Source of the DNA: an uncultured Faecalibacterium sp.
GTDB lineage: Bacteria > Bacillota > Clostridia > Oscillospirales > Ruminococcaceae
Assembly: GCA_937907025.1 (NCBI GenBank)
Contig: CALESJ010000027.1
Span: forward strand, 177,975 to 241,974
DNA: 64,000 nucleotides
Reading direction: 5' to 3'
Shown: positions 17,667-26,125 of the stretch, piece by piece
Layout of the letters: each line of letters starts with the position of its first letter
Position numbering within the stretch: the first letter of the stretch is position 1
Translations under genes and position numbers: made by a program
Notes under the pieces: model-generated
Told to the model about the DNA's origin: nothing
Databases searched by the model: none
Seen by the model: only the letters and a program-made list of their open reading frames with translations

Positions 17667-18546
17667 GCTTTTCGGCACCTCCTTTGCCAAACAACCGGGT
17701 CCACACAGGTACCTTCTGCTCTTCTTCCGATTCGGGCGGGATGATTTCTTCCTGCAGCAGATTGAACAGGTTCTGGCGGTCCAGGCGACGGATCAGAACG
17801 CCGTTTTTGGCCAGGGAGATGATACCGGTTTCCTCGCTGACAACGATGACAATGGCATCGGAGTTTTCGCTCATGCCCAGACCGGCACGGTGACGGGTGC
17901 CCATATCCTTGCCCATTTCCAGGTTGTTGGACAGGGGCAGCACGCACCCGGCCGCCACGATGCGGCCGTCCCGGATGATCACAGCACCGTCATGCAGAGG
18001 AGTACCTTCATAAAAGATGGTGCCCAGCATTTCCGGAATGACGTTGGCCGACAGCGGCGTACCGGTGCGGATGATCTCTTCCAGATTGTTGTTGCGTTCC
18101 AGCACCATCAGGGCACCGGTGCGGGTATCGGACAGCTGTTCGGCGGCATCGCAGATGGCCACCACAGCGCTCTGCCATACGGCCCGCAGGGACGGGTCGG
18201 TACGTCGGATGCTGAACAGCCGCCCGGTCCAGTTGGCGCTCTGGCCCAGACGTTCCAGCGTACGGCGCAGTTCCGGCTGAAACAGTACCACGGCAGCAAT
18301 AAAGCCCACCTGCAGGAAGTTGTTCAGCAGCCAGCGCACGGTACGCAGTTCAAACAGGTACGCCAATGCAAAGCAGACCAGTGCCAGCATCAGGCCGCGC
18401 ACCAGCTGGCCCGCACGGGATTTGCGGGCAAAAAGGAACAATTCATAGAAGCAAAAGGAGATAACCAGAATATCAACCAGGTCGCGCACGCCGAAGGTAC
18501 GCAGGTTGCTGATCACACCTCTGAAAAAATCGTAAATGCCGAGCAT
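17641..18546 (-). CDS. cdaA: Diadenylate cyclase CdaA
   Basis: 301 residues from the ATG at 18546 (AAGGAGG upstream). Three N-terminal membrane segments lie within residues 10-85. The DAC domain has the catalytic motifs LHDGAVIIRDGRI and GTRHRAGLGMSENSDA, both complete, so synthesis of c-di-AMP from two ATP is expected. The product regulates potassium and osmolyte transport and cell-wall homeostasis in Firmicutes. In this window the operon continues cdaR-COG2509; glmM, the usual third gene, is not present. Confidence 0.95.
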   Translation of the reverse strand: MLGIYDFFRGVISNLRTFGVRDLVDILVISFCFYELFLFARKSRAGQLVRGLMLALVCFALAYLFELRTVRWLLNNFLQVGFIAAVVLFQPELRRTLERLGQSANWTGRLFSIRRTDPSLRAVWQSAVVAICDAAEQLSDTRTGALMVLERNNNLEEIIRTGTPLSANVIPEMLGTIFYEGTPLHDGAVIIRDGRIVAAGCVLPLSNNLEMGKDMGTRHRAGLGMSENSDAIVIVVSEETGIISLAKNGVLIRRLDRQNLFNLLQEEIIPPESEEEQKVPVWTRLFGKGGAEKHAAKQKEK

Positions 18547-18603
18547 GCCGGTCACAGCCTCCTTACAGCCGCCGGGCAAAGGGCGGGGACGGTTCTCTTT
18601 TTA

Positions 18604-18632
18604 AGTATAACACACCGCAAGACCGGTGGAAA
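18604..18632 (-). promoter_or_regulatory. Sigma-A promoter of cdaA-cdaR
   Basis: TTTCCA (18632-18627), 17-base spacer, TATACT (18609-18604) on the minus strand, about 60 bases before the cdaA start. Confidence 0.6.
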
Positions 18633-18645
18633 GTTTGCCGGAATT

Positions 18646-19773
18646 TCAGGATTCCAACAGGGCCACGGCGTGGGCGGCAATGCCCTCTCCCTGACCGGTA
18701 AAGCCGAGGTGTTCCTCGGTGGTAGCCTTGACGCTGACCTGGTTCACATCCACGTCCAGCGCTCCGGCAATGTTGGCGCGCATGGTCTGGATGTGCGGTG
18801 CCAGCTTGGGCGCCTGACACAGGATGGTGGCATCAATGTTGCCCACGGTGTAGCCGGCTTCGTTGACAAGGCGGCCTACTTCCTGCAAAAGCCGCAGGGA
18901 ATCGGCTCCCTCATACCGGGGGTCAGTATCCGGGAAATGCTTGCCGATATCCCCCAGGGCGGCTGCCCCCAGCAGGGCATCCGAGATGGCGTGCAGCAGC
19001 ACATCGGCGTCAGAATGGCCCAGAAGGCCCTTTTCGTAGGGGATATCCACCCCACCCAGAATCAGCCGCCGGCCTTCGACCAGGCGGTGAACGTCATACC
19101 CGTGTCCGATGCGCATGGTGTTCTCCCCTTTCAAATCCTCTTTGGTTGTAATTTTCAGATTGGCGTAATCTCCTGCTGTCAGCACGACCGGCAGACCCGC
19201 CAGCTCAAACAAACTGCAGTCATCCGTGACCAGGTCGGCTTTTTCTCCCGTCACCGCGGCCAGAGCCTTGTGATACAGCTCCCGCTTGAAGCACTGCGGC
19301 GTCTGCACCGCAAACAAGCTGCTGCGGTCGGGGGTGCTGCACACCCGGTTTTCGGCATCCGCGATTTTGATGGTATCCTTGACCGGAACAGCAGGTGCCG
19401 CGGCGCCGGTCTTTTCGGCCGCCTCAATGGCCGCCGTGATGACGCTTTCGCTGACAAAGGGGCGGGCCGCGTCATGGATGGCCACGATCTCGCCGGTCGC
19501 CGCCGCCAGACCGGCGCGGACGCTCTCGGCGCGGGTGGCCCCGCCGGACACCGCCGTACAGGGCTTGGAACAGGCGGCCGCCAGCTCCCGGCAGGTTTTC
19601 AGATTGGCCCCCGCCACCAGCACGATATCGTTGACCCGGGGATGCTGTTCAAAGGCCCGCAAGCTTGTCTGCAATACAGTCAGCCCGCCGGGCAGGCGAT
19701 GGCTGAGTTTATCAAATCCCATGCGCCGGGAGGACCCCGCCGCCACCAGGATTGCCGTTACGGTTTGCGCCAT
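18646..19773 (-). CDS. ispDF: Bifunctional IspD-IspF (MEP pathway)
   Basis: 375 residues from the ATG at 19773. Residues 1-215 are IspD: nucleotide-binding loop ILVAAGSSRRMGFDK, then GGATRAESVRAGL and HDAARPFVS. From about 220 IspF begins (MRIGHGYDVHRL) with metal ligands in GHSDADVLLHAISDALLGAAALGDIGKHFPD split over that region. The fused enzyme would make CDP-ME from MEP and CTP and later form ME-2,4-cyclodiphosphate in isoprenoid synthesis. An ATG begins the IspF part, but there is no stop between the halves, so this is a true fusion. Confidence 0.93.
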   Translation of the reverse strand: MAQTVTAILVAAGSSRRMGFDKLSHRLPGGLTVLQTSLRAFEQHPRVNDIVLVAGANLKTCRELAAACSKPCTAVSGGATRAESVRAGLAAATGEIVAIHDAARPFVSESVITAAIEAAEKTGAAAPAVPVKDTIKIADAENRVCSTPDRSSLFAVQTPQCFKRELYHKALAAVTGEKADLVTDDCSLFELAGLPVVLTAGDYANLKITTKEDLKGENTMRIGHGYDVHRLVEGRRLILGGVDIPYEKGLLGHSDADVLLHAISDALLGAAALGDIGKHFPDTDPRYEGADSLRLLQEVGRLVNEAGYTVGNIDATILCQAPKLAPHIQTMRANIAGALDVDVNQVSVKATTEEHLGFTGQGEGIAAHAVALLES

Positions 19774-19911
19774 AGCCGGCGCCCCCCTTTCGGTTATATG
19801 TTTTTGCGGGGCGGCACATGTACACAACCCCCAGTTTGACCATGCTACCATTATACAAGCATCCAACGGAAAAATCTACCGCTTTGGGGCGCATTGAAAA
19901 AGTTTTGAAAT

Positions 19912-19939
19912 AAAAAAGCCTCCCGGTCGCAGCGGGAGG
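19912..19939 (-). terminator. Terminator after spo0A
   Basis: Minus strand CCTCCCG (19939-19933) and CGGGAGG (19925-19919) form a 7-bp stem, extended by C and followed by six T. Confidence 0.85.
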
Positions 19940-19967
19940 TATTACAGTCCAGTATACTTTTGACAAA

Positions 19968-20726
19968 TCAAGCGCGGCGGCGCTTGTCCAGGCGGATCTT
20001 GTCCGCGATCATGGCAATGAATTCCGAGTTGGTGGGTTTGCCCCGCAGGCTGTGGATGGTGTAGCCGAAATATCCGTTGAGGGTATCCACATCGCCCCGG
20101 TCCCAGGCCACCTCAATGGCGTGGCGGATGGCCCGCTCCACTCGGGAGGCCGTGGTGCCGTTGCGCTTGGCAATTTCCGGATACAGGCGCTTGGTCACAG
20201 CGTTGATATACTCATGGTCCTCCACTGCCAGCAGAATGGCGTCCCGCAGGAACTGATACCCTTTGATGTGAGCAGGCACGCCCACCTGGTGCAGAATCTC
20301 CGTGACCGTGAGTTCGTCACTGTCCTGGCTGAACGCCTGGGGACGTGCCGGCGTGCCCGCCGCTTTCAGCACACGGCTGACCAGCACCGATTCATCAAAC
20401 GGTTTGACAAAGAAGAAAGAAAAGCCGTTATCCAGCAGGTCCTGCTCGATCTCTTCACTCTGGAAGGCCCCGGTCACAAAAAAGGTGGTGTGGATCCCGG
20501 TGGTGTCCTGGGCTTCGTACCGCTGTTTCACCGTGATGGCATCCAGATCCGGCATGAAGGCGTCCAGCAGCACAGCCTGGGGATGGGTGTCCAGCAGTGC
20601 TTTCAGCGCTTTGCTGCCGTTTTTCTCGCACACCGTCACCGCAACGCCCTTGTCCTCCAGCGCCTGGCGGCACAGCGCCGTGGTCTGCGCGCCGGTATCG
20701 GTCATCAAAAACTTGATCTTGTCCAT
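19968..20726 (-). CDS. spo0A: Sporulation master regulator Spo0A
   Basis: 252 residues from the ATG at 20726; GAGGAG lies nine bases upstream, while an ATG 21 bases further up overlaps that site. The receiver domain (1-120) keeps Asp10, the phosphoacceptor Asp55 (AVLLDAFMP), the switch Thr (FFVTGAF) and the Lys in VKPFD, but the second pocket acid after Asp10 is Thr11. The C-terminal DNA-binding domain is highly conserved (GVPAHIKGYQFLRDAI; TTASRVERAIRHAIEVAWDRG; KPTNSEFIAMIADK). Position after spoIVB matches Bacillus. A TGTCGAA box upstream suggests autoregulation. Confidence 0.97.
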   Translation of the reverse strand: MDKIKFLMTDTGAQTTALCRQALEDKGVAVTVCEKNGSKALKALLDTHPQAVLLDAFMPDLDAITVKQRYEAQDTTGIHTTFFVTGAFQSEEIEQDLLDNGFSFFFVKPFDESVLVSRVLKAAGTPARPQAFSQDSDELTVTEILHQVGVPAHIKGYQFLRDAILLAVEDHEYINAVTKRLYPEIAKRNGTTASRVERAIRHAIEVAWDRGDVDTLNGYFGYTIHSLRGKPTNSEFIAMIADKIRLDKRRRA

Positions 20727-20792
20727 TGTGATACACTCCTCATTCATCAGCGGCCAGCCGCCCGGCCGCGCAGGTTTCTCTTGACAATGGAA

Positions 20793-20821
20793 ATATTACC
20801 ATATTTTACCAATTCTGGCAA
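20793..20821 (-). promoter_or_regulatory. Putative spo0A promoter
   Basis: TTGCCA (20821-20816), 17-base spacer, TAATAT (20798-20793), about 65 bases before the spo0A ATG. It sits in an AT-rich island within otherwise GC-rich sequence. Confidence 0.6.
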
Positions 20822-20860
20822 TAGGAAGTTTTCGGGCCGTTTCGCGCTTTTTCCCCTTGT

Positions 20861-20867
20861 TTCGACA
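20861..20867 (-). promoter_or_regulatory. Putative 0A box upstream of spo0A
   Basis: TGTCGAA on the minus strand matches the Spo0A recognition core. It lies about 40 bases upstream of the -35 element. A 7-mer is short, so this is suggestive only. Confidence 0.45.
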
Positions 20868-20935
20868 TGCCCCTCCCAAAGTTGACAGGCTTTTCCCGCT
20901 TTTCTGTCTTGCTTTTCCCGGCAGGCTGCTGCTAC

Positions 20936-20953
20936 GGCAGGTAACCACCTGCC
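20936..20953. other. Hairpin between spoIVB and spo0A
   Basis: GGCAGGT (20936-20942) and ACCTGCC (20947-20953) form a perfect 7-bp stem with a four-base loop, 20 bases past the spoIVB stop. No T run follows, so it is either a weak terminator or an mRNA 3' stabiliser. Confidence 0.5.
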
Positions 20954-20973
20954 ACCGACTGGAAAAAGCCCGG

Positions 20974-22212
20974 TCAAGCGCCGGCAGCATCCGCCCGTTC
21001 CAGCATAGTAGCGGCAAAGATACCGTACCCCCGGGCGGGGTCATTGACCAGCACATGGGTAACGGCCCCCACCAGGCAGCCGTTTTGCACCACCGGGCTG
21101 CCGCTCATGCCCTGCACAATACCACCGGTTGTGCTGAGAAGGCGTTCATCAGTGACCCGGATGAGCAGGTTCCGGTTGGGGTCCCCTGCCGTCATGTTCA
21201 CCCGCTCGATGGTCACCTCATACCATTGCGGGGCAGAACCGTCGATGGTGGTGAGAATCTGTGCCTTGCCGGTGCTGACTTGCTGGATCGCCGCCACCGG
21301 CAGCTCCTGCCCGGACACCGCAGACGTTCCTTTTTGCAGAGTCCCGTATACACCGGTGGAATCGTTGGCGCTGACTATACCGAGAGCATCGGCGCCGGAA
21401 AATTCCCCCTTCAGTTCTCCCGGAGCCCCGGTGGTGCCCTTCTGCACCCCGATGATGTTCACCGGAACGATCTCACCCGAAAGCAGCGGAAAGTCGGCAC
21501 CGGTATCGCTGTCACTGACCGCATGCCCCAGCCCGGCAAATGTGCCGTTTGCTGTGTCCACAAAAGTCAGGGTGCCGATGCCCGCAGAGGAATCTCGCAC
21601 CCATACCCCGGCGCGCCAGGTGCCGCTGCCCCGGTCCCGCACCGGCGTCATGGTACAGGTATGTTGAACCCCGTCGCGGACATAGACAATGTCCAGGCTG
21701 TTTCCTTCCGCCGCCGTGACCGCTTGAGAAAGTTCCTCATTCCCGTGTACAGGCTGCCCGGCTGCCGAGATGATCACATCCCCCAGGCGCAGTCCTGCCT
21801 CTTTGGCCGGGTTTTCACTGCCAAGGGCGGTCAGCTGGTCGGAGAACGCCACCACCAAAGCACCGTCCGCAAACATTTTGACGCCGAACGGCGCCCCGGA
21901 CACGGTGACCGTGCGGGTATCGGAAGTCACTGTCCGCACCGTTTTGACCGGCACCATACCGAACAGGCGCAGCGTCTGGTTGGCACTTCCGGTATCCGTC
22001 GTTCCGCTGACGGGAGCCGCCATGCCGGACGACGGGGCTCCTGCCTGCAAAAAAGGCATGGATGCCAGGGTCAGCTGGCTGCCGGGGGCTACATAAAATG
22101 TATCCGGCAGTGCGGCACGCAGCCCGAGAATCGCGCCGCCTGCCAGGGTGGCGGTCATGATCAGCACGGTCAAAAACAAGCGCACCAGGCGCCTTGCAGC
22201 AGGTTTGGACAT
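20974..22212 (-). CDS. spoIVB: SpoIVB serine peptidase (S55)
   Basis: 412 residues from the ATG at 22212 (GGAGG eight bases upstream). One N-terminal membrane segment (about 11-33), a PDZ domain (about 105-185, with NPAKEAGLRLGDVIISAAGQP) and an S55 peptidase domain with catalytic His230 (GLGHAV) and Ser372 (GMSGSPV). In Bacillus it is secreted from the forespore and cleaves SpoIVFA to trigger sigma-K activation. All catalytic residues are present. It is upstream of spo0A as in Bacillus. Confidence 0.95.
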   Translation of the reverse strand: MSKPAARRLVRLFLTVLIMTATLAGGAILGLRAALPDTFYVAPGSQLTLASMPFLQAGAPSSGMAAPVSGTTDTGSANQTLRLFGMVPVKTVRTVTSDTRTVTVSGAPFGVKMFADGALVVAFSDQLTALGSENPAKEAGLRLGDVIISAAGQPVHGNEELSQAVTAAEGNSLDIVYVRDGVQHTCTMTPVRDRGSGTWRAGVWVRDSSAGIGTLTFVDTANGTFAGLGHAVSDSDTGADFPLLSGEIVPVNIIGVQKGTTGAPGELKGEFSGADALGIVSANDSTGVYGTLQKGTSAVSGQELPVAAIQQVSTGKAQILTTIDGSAPQWYEVTIERVNMTAGDPNRNLLIRVTDERLLSTTGGIVQGMSGSPVVQNGCLVGAVTHVLVNDPARGYGIFAATMLERADAAGA

Positions 22213-22269
22213 GAGGGTCCCCTCCTTTTCCATACCTCAGTATGTGCAGGGAGGGTCGAAATATTGCAG

Positions 22270-22306
22270 AAAAAATCCGCCGCACAGAAACCCTGCACAG
22301 CGGATC
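22270..22306 (-). terminator. Terminator after the EamA gene
   Basis: Minus strand ATCCGC...GTGCAG pairs with CTGTGC...GCGGAT, then six T. It isolates spoIVB from the transporter gene upstream. Confidence 0.85.
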
Positions 22307-22326
22307 GTGTTATAAATTTCCGAATA

Positions 22327-23187
22327 TCATACCAGCATGAGCAGCGTGCCCGCCACGTTGAGGGCCAGGCCGAAAGCTGCCCGGCGGCTGAGCTTTTCCC
22401 CAAAGACAATGGCAGAGAACGCCACCGTGACCAGGATGCTCAGCTTATCCACCGGCGCCACCACACTGGCCGGGCCGTCCTGCAAGGCCCGATAATAGCA
22501 CAGCCAGGAAGCACCGGTAGCCAGGCCGGACAGGCACAGGAATCCCAGCTCCCGCCGGGGCACCTGCTGCACCTTATTCTGTTTGCCTTCCAGAACGACC
22601 ATGACCCAGGCCATGACCAGCACCACCGTGGTGCGGATGGCTGTGCCCAGGTTGGACCCAATGTCACTGACGCCGATCTTGCCCAGAATGGAGGTCAGGC
22701 TGGCAAAGAAAGCCGAGCCAGCCGCATACCAGAACCAGGCATGACCGGAGGATGCAGCGGCGGTGTTCCGCTTCTTTTCGATCATCAGCCAGGTCCCGGC
22801 CAGAATCAGCACCATAGCCGCCACCTTGACAGGGGTAACGCCTTCGCCCAGAAAAATCAGGGCCAGAAGAATGGTGAGCACCGTGCTGGTCTTGTCCACC
22901 GGCACCACCCGGTTGATATCCCCGATTTGCAGGGCGCGGAAGTAGCACAGCCAGGAGGCGCCGGTACACAGGCCGGACAGCACCAGGAACAACATGGCTT
23001 TCCCGGTGATGGCCTGTACCCCGGCCCACTGCCCGGATACCGGCACCATGACCCAGGCCATGACCAGCACCACACAGGTGCGCAGTGCGGTGGCAACGGT
23101 GGAATCAGTCTGCCGGATACCGCACTTGGCAAGTACGGCCGTAATACCGGCAAAAAATGCAGACGCGGCAGCAAACAGCAGCCACAT
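22327..23187 (-). CDS. EamA/DMT-family transporter
   Basis: 286 residues, about ten membrane segments in two homologous halves (residues 1-140 and 148-286). Each half carries the EamA pattern of a helix pair followed by an LTVLMAWVMV-type segment and a cationic end (PVDKTSTVLTILLALIFLGE; PVDKLSILVTVAFSAIVFGE). The family exports metabolites such as amino acids; the substrate here is unknown. A separate terminator and a 56-base gap to the glycosidase suggest it ends its own transcript. Confidence 0.85.
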   Translation of the reverse strand: MWLLFAAASAFFAGITAVLAKCGIRQTDSTVATALRTCVVLVMAWVMVPVSGQWAGVQAITGKAMLFLVLSGLCTGASWLCYFRALQIGDINRVVPVDKTSTVLTILLALIFLGEGVTPVKVAAMVLILAGTWLMIEKKRNTAAASSGHAWFWYAAGSAFFASLTSILGKIGVSDIGSNLGTAIRTTVVLVMAWVMVVLEGKQNKVQQVPRRELGFLCLSGLATGASWLCYYRALQDGPASVVAPVDKLSILVTVAFSAIVFGEKLSRRAAFGLALNVAGTLLMLV

Positions 23188-23243
23188 AAAACGGTCCCTC
23201 TTTTCCGATCAGATACCGGATGGCAATTTACAGGCGGGGAGGA

Positions 23244-24551
23244 TTACTCCGTCTTCCAGAATGCGCAGGAATAGGGCGGCAAATCGCTGCCGCCGCCGAA
23301 ATCATGAGGTTTGCCGGTGATCAGGTCCACGGCGCGGCCGGCCTCGGCGTTGAAGTCGGCATGATAGGGCTGGCTGTCGGCGTTGATGGCCACCAGGACC
23401 CGGTCTTCCCCGCTGCGGCGCTCAAAAATCAGCTGCTTGGGCTGTACCAGAATATTGCGGTAGCTGCCGTGGCACAGGGCCGGGCTGGCGGCGCGGGCCC
23501 CGGCCAGCGCCGTGATCCAGTCGGTCAGTTCGTTGTGTTCGGGCTTTTCGATGGCCGGGCGCAGCGCGGGGTCCCCGTCCTTCTTTTCCCCGGTGATCCC
23601 CCACTCGCTGCCGTAATAGACAGCCGGCGTACCGGGCATGCCGAACAGCAGACCATACAGCGGCTCCAGCTCGTTCTTGTCGGTCAGGATGCTGGCCACG
23701 CGGGTGACATCATGGTTATCCGCGAAGCTGAGCAGCTGACGGCCGGTGTACAGGCACCAGGGTTCGGAGCTGAACTGGCGGTTCAGGCTGTAAGAGATCT
23801 CGTGCATATTGCCGGTGTTGAAGCTGGAATACAGCCCCTTATAGCACTCATAGTTGGTGACCGAATGGCAGGCGTGGTCGTTCATCCAGCGGTTGTAGTC
23901 CCCGTGCAGGGTTTCGCCCACCAGCACAAAATCTTCCTTGAGGGAGGAGGTATACTGCCGCAGCGCACCCAGGAAATCCAGGTCCAGGCAATAGGCCACA
24001 TCCAGGCGCAGGCCGTCGATATCGTAGTCCCGCACCCAGGAAGAAATGGCATCAAACAGATGTTCCCGCACGGCGGGATTGTGCAGGTTCAGCTTGACCA
24101 GCTCGTTGCAGCCTTCCCAGCTTTCGTACCAGAAGCCGTCATTATAGTTGGTGTTGCCGTCAAAATGGATGTTAAACCAATCCTTATAAGGGCTGTCCCA
24201 ACGCTTTTCCTGCACGTCCCGGAAAGCCCAGAATCCGCGGCCGACATGATTGAACACACCGTCAAACATGACTTTGAGCCCGGCTTCGTGCAGGGCCTGG
24301 CAAACGCGGCGCAGGTCCTCGTTGGTGCCCAGGCGCACGTCCACGTTCTGATAGTCCCGGGTGTCATAGCCGTGGGCGTCGCTCTCAAACAGCGGGTTGA
24401 ACAGCACGCAGGTGGCCCCCAGGTCCCGGATATGGTCCACCCAGTCCAGCACCCGCAGCAGGCGATGTTCGGGCACACCGTCATTTTGCAGCGGCGCCCC
24501 GCACAGCCCCAGCGGGTAGATCTGGTAGACGACAGCATTTTCATACCACAT
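23244..24551 (-). CDS. GH13 alpha-amylase-family glycosidase
   Basis: 435 residues from the ATG at 24551 (AGGAAAGGAAG upstream); the frame stays open beyond it but that stretch is antisense of the next gene. The GH13 conserved regions are present: DGVFNHVG, GLRLDVAYCLD (nucleophile Asp), VLVGETLHGDY (acid/base Glu) and FADNHDV (third Asp). There is no signal peptide, so it probably works on imported maltodextrins. It lacks the N-terminal beta domain of neopullulanases and is shorter than them; substrate preference cannot be told from sequence. Confidence 0.9.
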   Translation of the reverse strand: MWYENAVVYQIYPLGLCGAPLQNDGVPEHRLLRVLDWVDHIRDLGATCVLFNPLFESDAHGYDTRDYQNVDVRLGTNEDLRRVCQALHEAGLKVMFDGVFNHVGRGFWAFRDVQEKRWDSPYKDWFNIHFDGNTNYNDGFWYESWEGCNELVKLNLHNPAVREHLFDAISSWVRDYDIDGLRLDVAYCLDLDFLGALRQYTSSLKEDFVLVGETLHGDYNRWMNDHACHSVTNYECYKGLYSSFNTGNMHEISYSLNRQFSSEPWCLYTGRQLLSFADNHDVTRVASILTDKNELEPLYGLLFGMPGTPAVYYGSEWGITGEKKDGDPALRPAIEKPEHNELTDWITALAGARAASPALCHGSYRNILVQPKQLIFERRSGEDRVLVAINADSQPYHADFNAEAGRAVDLITGKPHDFGGGSDLPPYSCAFWKTE

Positions 24552-24586
24552 GGTTGATCTTCCTTTCCTGAGCTTGTACGCCAAGC

Positions 24587-25123
24587 TCAAAAGCGTTTTT
24601 TCCAGTATCGGCGCAGACGCAATCGGTAAACCAGGGTCAGCGCGGCCACAGCGCGGTCGCACAGGACAAAGGCCACGTTGCACATGAGAATCAGGGTGAC
24701 TGCCAGTGCCTTGGTAACGGGCATGGACTCGGTCATACCGGGCCAGAACACCAGCCAGAGCAGCGCGTACATGACGGCAGCCGACAAATTGAACACACCA
24801 AGTTTGGCCGCCCAGCGCAGGATGGCCGGGCGAATACGATCCAGCACCGTCTTGAGCACCGGGTAGGGCCCCAGCACCAGCGCATAAAACAGCGACAGTT
24901 CCGGGTCCGGCACGAGCAGCAGGCCCAGCACCGCAGCGGCGGCATATTGGGTCAGGGCGGCGCGGGGGCCGTATTCCACCAGCGGTGGGATAAGCAGGAA
25001 CGAGGCCAGCATAGGCGCGGCATAGGTACCGATGCCCAGCGCCGTGCCTGTGAGCAGAATTACGACCGTGAGGGCAGCCAGCACACCACACAGCGCAATA
25101 CGGCGGCTTTGGGTATTTTTCAT
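24587..25123 (-). CDS. Small integral membrane protein, ECF-S-like
   Basis: 178 residues from the ATG at 25123 (AGGAAG seven bases upstream). About five hydrophobic segments (14-32, 40-55, 62-85, 112-130, 138-160) and a very basic C-terminus (RLRLRRYWKKRF). Length and topology resemble the substrate-binding S component of energy-coupling-factor transporters, which use shared ATPase modules elsewhere in the genome, but no signature motif confirms it. It ends 35 bases before the glycosidase start. Confidence 0.45.
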   Translation of the reverse strand: MKNTQSRRIALCGVLAALTVVILLTGTALGIGTYAAPMLASFLLIPPLVEYGPRAALTQYAAAAVLGLLLVPDPELSLFYALVLGPYPVLKTVLDRIRPAILRWAAKLGVFNLSAAVMYALLWLVFWPGMTESMPVTKALAVTLILMCNVAFVLCDRAVAALTLVYRLRLRRYWKKRF

Positions 25124-25214
25124 GGGCAAACTTCCTAGAATCCGGGCGTTCTGCGCCCTTGATTTGTCCTTATTATACATGCTGTTCAGGTGCTTTGCAA
25201 TTCCCTTTTGCATT

Positions 25215-26009
25215 TCATTGGTCCCGGGTCATGGCATACATCCGGGCAACCGTGCAGAACTGGTAGCCTTCCCGGGCAAACCAGTCCAGAATTTCCGGCA
25301 GAGCGCGCACCGTTTCCCCGGTGGCGGCTGTATCGTGCATCAGCACCACGCAGACATCCTTGCCCTCTGAGTCCTCCTGAATATTATGCACAATGGTAGC
25401 GGCGTCCGGGTGGGCGGAAGTGGCATCCTCGGCACAGACGTTCCAGTCGATCCAGTGATAGCCTTTTCCTTCCGCCTGGGCGATCAGGTCTTTCATGATG
25501 CCGCTGCCGCCGTAGCGGTGGCTGACCGTGTTGGTGCTGCCGCCGGGAAAGCGCAGCCAACAGATGGACTCCACATCCACCCAGGAAGACAGGGTCTGGC
25601 GCAGTTGTTTGATGTCCAGCCAGAATGCCGAGGTGCTTTTATAAATTTCCGAATACCGGTGGCTGGCACTGTGCAGGGCGATCTGGTGTCCGCCTGCCTG
25701 AATCAGAGGCAAGCGGTCAAAGTAGGGTTCATTGATGGGCTGCGCCGTGACAAAAAAGGTAGCCGGGGCCTGATAGCGTGCCAGAATTTCCAGAATGGCA
25801 TCGGTATTTTCGGAAGGACCGTCATCAAAGGTCAGGCAGGCATATTTTCCTTCCAGCATGGCCGCAGCCTGTACCGCCATCCGGTCATCGGGGATGGAGG
25901 TTTCTTCCGGCAAACCTTTGTTTTTCCCGCCTGCCAGAAAAAGGTCCATTGCACACAGCACCAACAGTCCGGCCAGGCAGCCGCACAGAATCTTTTTGCG
26001 AACGCCCAT
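25215..26009 (-). CDS. Polysaccharide deacetylase (NodB domain)
   Basis: 264 residues from the ATG at 26009 (AAAGGGGG upstream). An uncleaved-looking signal anchor (residues 5-24) is followed by a NodB domain with LTFDDGPSENT (metal Asp pair), HSASHRYSEIY (metal His) and RFPGGSTNT, all as in peptidoglycan GlcNAc or MurNAc deacetylases of Clostridia. It would act outside the membrane on cell-wall glycan. Given the sporulation genes nearby it might act on cortex, but deacetylases of this type also give lysozyme resistance in vegetative cells. Confidence 0.88.
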   Translation of the reverse strand: MGVRKKILCGCLAGLLVLCAMDLFLAGGKNKGLPEETSIPDDRMAVQAAAMLEGKYACLTFDDGPSENTDAILEILARYQAPATFFVTAQPINEPYFDRLPLIQAGGHQIALHSASHRYSEIYKSTSAFWLDIKQLRQTLSSWVDVESICWLRFPGGSTNTVSHRYGGSGIMKDLIAQAEGKGYHWIDWNVCAEDATSAHPDAATIVHNIQEDSEGKDVCVVLMHDTAATGETVRALPEILDWFAREGYQFCTVARMYAMTRDQ

Positions 26010-26072
26010 GGTTCGTTCCCCCTTTTGGCTTGATTCTGTTCCATGGGTATGCCGAAAGGACGGACCACATAC

Positions 26073-26108
26073 AAAAAAAGCCCGGACTCTTTGGGAGAAT
26101 CCGGACTT
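26073..26108 (-). terminator. Terminator after trkH
   Basis: Minus strand AGTCCGGA (26107-26100) pairs with TCCGGGCT (26086-26079; one G-U pair), then seven T. Confidence 0.85.
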
Positions 26109-26125
26109 TGAAAGGCAATCCATTG

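Noticed and set aside
24552..25091. N-terminal extension of the GH13 glycosidase in the same frame
   Set aside because: The added part is another frame of the small membrane-protein gene and has no protein-like features; the ATG at 24551 has a good ribosome binding site and starts in the conserved family region.
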